A stretch of DNA of 64,000 nucleotides, taken from Minwuia sp. Its GTDB lineage: Bacteria > Pseudomonadota > Alphaproteobacteria > Minwuiales > Minwuiaceae. Below are positions 61,028 to 64,000 of this stretch, one piece after another (the first letter of the stretch is position 1; every line of letters starts with the position of its first letter). Location of the stretch: the NCBI GenBank assembly GCA_029210175.1, contig JARGPL010000027.1:1-64000 (forward strand), written 5' to 3'. Position numbers and translations under genes: made by a program. A model generated the notes under the pieces. That model saw only the letters and a list, made by a program, of their open reading frames with translations. It did no database searches and was not told the DNA's origin.

Positions 61028-61966
61028 TCACGCCGCGTGGGGTAGCGGGATCGCGCAGAGTTCCGGCTGCACCAGATCAATGAACTTGCGGGTCTGATCC
61101 ATCAGGTCCTCATCGCTGCCGCCAATGGGCCGCAGGATGAACTTGGATGCGCCCGCGTCGACGTATTCGCGGATCCGCCGCAGGATCAGGTCAGCATCGC
61201 CGACCACGAAGTACCCGGTCGGGTCCTTGCGCAGCCGCTTCTCGAAGCGGCCCGCCTCCGCGGCCACGACCTCTTCATCCATGCTGCCGAAGCGGAACGG
61301 GAAAGCCGCACCGAAGTGGTCTTCGTCCACGGGGCGTCCCTGGGCGATGGCCGTTTCACGGATGGCACGCACCACGGGGGCCAGCTGGGCGGGGCTTTCG
61401 AAGGCCGCCTGCCAGCCAGTGCCGTACTTCGCCGTGCGTTCAACTGCCGCCTTGGTGGCGCCGCCGATCCACATCGGGATGCGGGGGTTGATCGGCGTCG
61501 GTGATATCCGCGCACCCTTCAGTTGGAAGAACTGACCGTCGAAATCGACCGTTTCCCCCTTCCAGAGCCGGATGATGATCTCCAGCGCCTCATCGGCCCG
61601 CGCCCCGCGCCCGGCGGTCGGTGTCCCCGTCGCGGCCCAGTCCGGTGCCAGCTTGGCCCCGATGCCGAACGCAGGCAGCAAGCGGCCACCGCTGAGATAG
61701 TCGATCGTGGCGCACTGCTTGGCCAGCAGCACCGGCTCCCGAAGTGCGAGGGAGGCGACGTTCATGCCGAACTTCAGCTTCCGCGTACGCCCGGCAATCG
61801 CGCCCAGCACGGCCATCGGCTCCAGGTGTGGGCGGGCGGAGGCCAGCCGATCGGACTGCCAGTAGCTGTTGACGCCACCGTCTTCCAGCATGTCGATCCA
61901 GTCCCAGAACGGCGATGCCCCAGAAAACGGCAATTCACCGAAACCCATTCCTACCCTGACAGGCAT
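61028..61966 (-). CDS. LLM class flavin-dependent oxidoreductase
   Basis: The 312-residue luciferase-like TIM-barrel protein has a characteristic N-terminal strand (VRVGMGFGELPF). It also has YLSGGRLLPAFGIG near residue 95, the RGARADEALEIIIRLWKGE segment and RIPMWIGGAT near residue 168. Members use FMN or F420 to oxidise diverse substrates. AGGAGGA precedes the ATG. It sits downstream of the thiolase gene on the same strand and may be in one operon with it. Confidence 0.88.
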   Translation of the reverse strand: MPVRVGMGFGELPFSGASPFWDWIDMLEDGGVNSYWQSDRLASARPHLEPMAVLGAIAGRTRKLKFGMNVASLALREPVLLAKQCATIDYLSGGRLLPAFGIGAKLAPDWAATGTPTAGRGARADEALEIIIRLWKGETVDFDGQFFQLKGARISPTPINPRIPMWIGGATKAAVERTAKYGTGWQAAFESPAQLAPVVRAIRETAIAQGRPVDEDHFGAAFPFRFGSMDEEVVAAEAGRFEKRLRKDPTGYFVVGDADLILRRIREYVDAGASKFILRPIGGSDEDLMDQTRKFIDLVQPELCAIPLPHAA

Positions 61967-62025
61967 GTCGATCCTCCTCCGCTCGATGCACTGTGGATGC
62001 GACGCCTGATCGGCCCTGGCATCCG

Positions 62026-63285
62026 TCAGTCGCGGGCACGTTCCAGAATGGTGACCGAGCAGGCGGCTTCCTCGAAACCCATGACACCACCGCCGTTCTC
62101 CGCCAGCGCGATGCGGGCATCGGGCACCTGACGGTCACCGGCCTCGCCGCGCAACTGCGTCGCCAGTTCATAGATCATCGACAGGCCGGTCGCGCCCACG
62201 GGATGGCCTTTCGAGACCAGTCCGCCGGAGGTATTCACCGGCACCTTGCCGCCCGGCCCGGTCTCCCCCGCCTCGACGAAACGACCGCCCTCGCCGATAT
62301 CGCAGAAGCCCATCATTTCCACCTGCAGCACTTCGCAGAAGCTGGTGGCGTCATGCACCTCCGCGACCTGGACGTCGTCCGGGGTCAGACCGGCCTGCGC
62401 ATAGGCCTTCCTGGCGGCAGTCATGGACAGCGACGGCTCATCCAGGCGCTTGTACTTGCCGCCTGACAGAGTGTTCGCCCTGATCCTGACAGCGCGGTCC
62501 TTCACGGCCTGGGGCAGGCCCTTGTAGTAATCTTCCGACACCACCACCGCTGCGGCGGCCCCGTCGCCAATGGGCGAACACATGGATCGGGTGAGCGGGA
62601 AACTGACCGGGCGATCTTCCATCACCTGATCGACCGTCATCTCGAACTGGTACTGCGCGTTCGGATTCATGGCGCCGTAGTTGTGGTTCTTGGCTGCCCC
62701 TGCCGCGATCTGGCGCTGGGTCGTGCCATGCTTCTTCATGTGATAGCAGGCCTGCATGGCATAGGTGTCCATGAACACCGTTCGGTCCGGCCCGGTCTCG
62801 AACGGCTTGCCCGCTTCCTCACCGGCGTCTCGGTAATACTGCTGCCATTCCTCAGGATCGAAGTTGTCGATACCGGCGTAGAAACTGCGCTGGATCTTCT
62901 CCGGCTCGTCGGGGAACCAGATCTTCTCGACCCCCAGCGCCAGGCTGACATCGGTCTGGCCGGAAAGGATGTCCTTCCAGGCGCCATGCAGGGCCATGGA
63001 TGCGGTGGCGCACGCGCCTTCCACATTCACCATCGGCACGCGGGCGGGAAACAGGCCTTCGTTCACCAGCGGGGTGAAACAGACCTGGCCACGGATCGAT
63101 CCCTGGTCATTGTGCAGCCACATGCCGCAATTGCCGAACCAGCCGAACTCTATGTCGTCACCATTCTCCATGCCCGCATCTGCCAGCGCGCCCATATAGG
63201 CCTCTCGCGTCAGGTCCTTGAAGGACTTGTCCGGCCATTTCTGGAACCGGGTGGAAAAGGATCCGATGATGTATGCGTCCGTCAT
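62026..63285 (-). CDS. Thiolase family protein (SCP-x type acetyl-CoA acyltransferase)
   Basis: The 419-residue thiolase has the nucleophile cysteine in VEGACATAS near residue 92, a VHDAT motif in place of NEAF near residue 310, and SKGHPVGATGLS near residue 360. The VHDAT form is typical of sterol-carrier-protein-x-like thiolases, often acting on branched or steroid acyl-CoA. The ATG at 63285 follows GGGGAGG, and the upstream extension was rejected. It is divergent from the bactofilin gene. Confidence 0.9.
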   Translation of the reverse strand: MTDAYIIGSFSTRFQKWPDKSFKDLTREAYMGALADAGMENGDDIEFGWFGNCGMWLHNDQGSIRGQVCFTPLVNEGLFPARVPMVNVEGACATASMALHGAWKDILSGQTDVSLALGVEKIWFPDEPEKIQRSFYAGIDNFDPEEWQQYYRDAGEEAGKPFETGPDRTVFMDTYAMQACYHMKKHGTTQRQIAAGAAKNHNYGAMNPNAQYQFEMTVDQVMEDRPVSFPLTRSMCSPIGDGAAAAVVVSEDYYKGLPQAVKDRAVRIRANTLSGGKYKRLDEPSLSMTAARKAYAQAGLTPDDVQVAEVHDATSFCEVLQVEMMGFCDIGEGGRFVEAGETGPGGKVPVNTSGGLVSKGHPVGATGLSMIYELATQLRGEAGDRQVPDARIALAENGGGVMGFEEAACSVTILERARD

Positions 63286-63454
63286 GTGCGCCTCCCCAAG
63301 CTGCTGCGAAGGGACAGCATGCCACCCCACGCGTCCGTGTCAAAACGGTGACCGGCAAAAAACCTGTCCTTCGCCCAATTGTCGCCGCGATCGAAGATGA
63401 TTATGGATAGCGTCAATTGAGAGTTCAGACCAGCCAGGAAGGCGGCCACCGACC

Positions 63455-64000
63455 ATGTTCACCCGCAAACCGAACGGACAGGACGGCGACGGCGCTAGCG
63501 AAAGCCCGCGCCCGGCACCGAAAACCAGCACACCCATGGCGACGGAAGATCTGATCGCGCGACGTCCGCGCCCTGACATTCCGCGCCCCAGACAGGATGC
63601 CCCGATGCGCGAACGCCGCAGCACGACCCAGGACGAGGAATCGCGGTTGCTTGTCGGCAGCGGCATTTCCCTGAAGGGCGAAGTCAGCAATTGCGCCGAA
63701 CTGGTGATCGAGGGCTCCGTCGATGCCCGCGTGGAGGCCACGGGTTTCCGTGTCAGCCCCGGCGGCAGCTATTCCGGAGAGTGTCATGTGGAAACCGCTG
63801 ACATTGCTGGCGAATTCGAAGGCACCCTGAACTGCCGGGATCGTCTGATTGTCCGCTCCACAGGCAAGCTCAAGGGCGTACTGCGCTACGGCGAAGTGGA
63901 GATCGAGGCCGGCGGTCGCATTGCAGGCGAAATTCAGGTCTTTGGCGAGGAGGCGGAGAAACCCGAGAAGCCGACAGAAGTCACCGCGCCCCGCAAGGTC
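63455..64000 (+). CDS. Bactofilin family protein (partial, runs off right edge)
   Basis: The visible 182 residues contain a proline/arginine-rich N-terminal tail (about 1-60) and the bactofilin beta-helix core. The core starts at LLVGSGISLKGEVSNCAELV, with the usual repeats (LVIEGSVDARV, SGECHVETADIAGEFEG, LKGVLRYGEVEIEAGGRIAGEI). A C-terminal tail follows, with no stop before the window ends. Bactofilins polymerise into cytoskeletal filaments that shape the cell or localise envelope enzymes. Confidence 0.92.
   Translation, partial: MFTRKPNGQDGDGASESPRPAPKTSTPMATEDLIARRPRPDIPRPRQDAPMRERRSTTQDEESRLLVGSGISLKGEVSNCAELVIEGSVDARVEATGFRVSPGGSYSGECHVETADIAGEFEGTLNCRDRLIVRSTGKLKGVLRYGEVEIEAGGRIAGEIQVFGEEAEKPEKPTEVTAPRKV

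Noticed and set aside
51417-61966. Rut pyrimidine pathway from the isochorismatase-fold and luciferase-like genes
   Set aside because: The two genes are 9 kb apart on opposite strands, the flavin enzyme lacks RutA length and context, and no other rut gene is present.

Overview
The window is a GC-rich bacterial chromosome segment with dense gene packing and strong GGGGAGG-type ribosome binding sites. It most resembles an alphaproteobacterium of the Rhodospirillales kind. The evidence is the ribD-ribE-ribBX-ribH-nusB-thiL order, a perfect CtrA box in front of a DivK-like receiver, a trxB-LysR pair, a bactofilin, and an rRNA-type promoter with a boxA-like leader at the left edge. No tRNA, CRISPR array or intact insertion sequence was seen. 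The genus cannot be fixed from the sequence alone.

Layout. Positions 1-322 hold the promoter and leader of an rRNA operon that runs leftward out of the window. 0.5-11 kb holds an M23 peptidase, an acyl-CoA dehydrogenase/MaoC pair, endonuclease III, an MscS-like/MgtE operon, an EamA exporter, a DUF427 protein and a TTC38-like TPR protein. 11-17 kb is a methyltransferase and a complete leftward branched-chain amino acid type ABC transporter. 17-20 kb is an alcohol dehydrogenase/SDR/hydratase-2 operon, a split form of peroxisomal-type multifunctional beta-oxidation enzyme. 20-27 kb is surface polysaccharide: a PilZ protein behind a sigma-54 promoter, a BY-kinase, a YdcF protein, an SH3 protein and an O-antigen ligase-like protein. 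27-36.5 kb is housekeeping and accessory genes: FAD monooxygenase, NfeD/stomatin, Ca/Na antiporter, pteridine-reductase-like SDR, PLP decarboxylase, trxB and LysR. A candidate small RNA follows. 37.9-41.5 kb is a copper-resistance operon. 43-49 kb is the DivK-like receiver, the riboflavin block, nusB and thiL.

The most interesting region is 49.2-60.3 kb. A glutamine-synthetase-like enzyme diverges from a rightward set: N-formylglutamate amidohydrolase-like, isochorismatase-fold cysteine hydrolase, hyuB, hyuA, a divergent pxpA, a stand-alone biotin carrier, biotin carboxylase, and divergent pxpB and pxpC. It combines an ATP-dependent cyclic-amide hydrolase (HyuAB) with what looks like a split urea-carboxylase-type biotin enzyme. 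I infer a catabolic route for a cyclic amide, lactam or ureide whose substrate cannot be named from the sequence. The first gene of this set has its start region triplicated as three out-of-phase 17-bp repeats.

Other unexplained structure includes two copies of a palindromic element lying flush between convergent TAG stops, a hairpin that buries the ribosome binding site of an acyl-CoA dehydrogenase, and an AT-rich gap at 32.4-32.8 kb with a DnaA box and 11-bp-spaced direct repeats.
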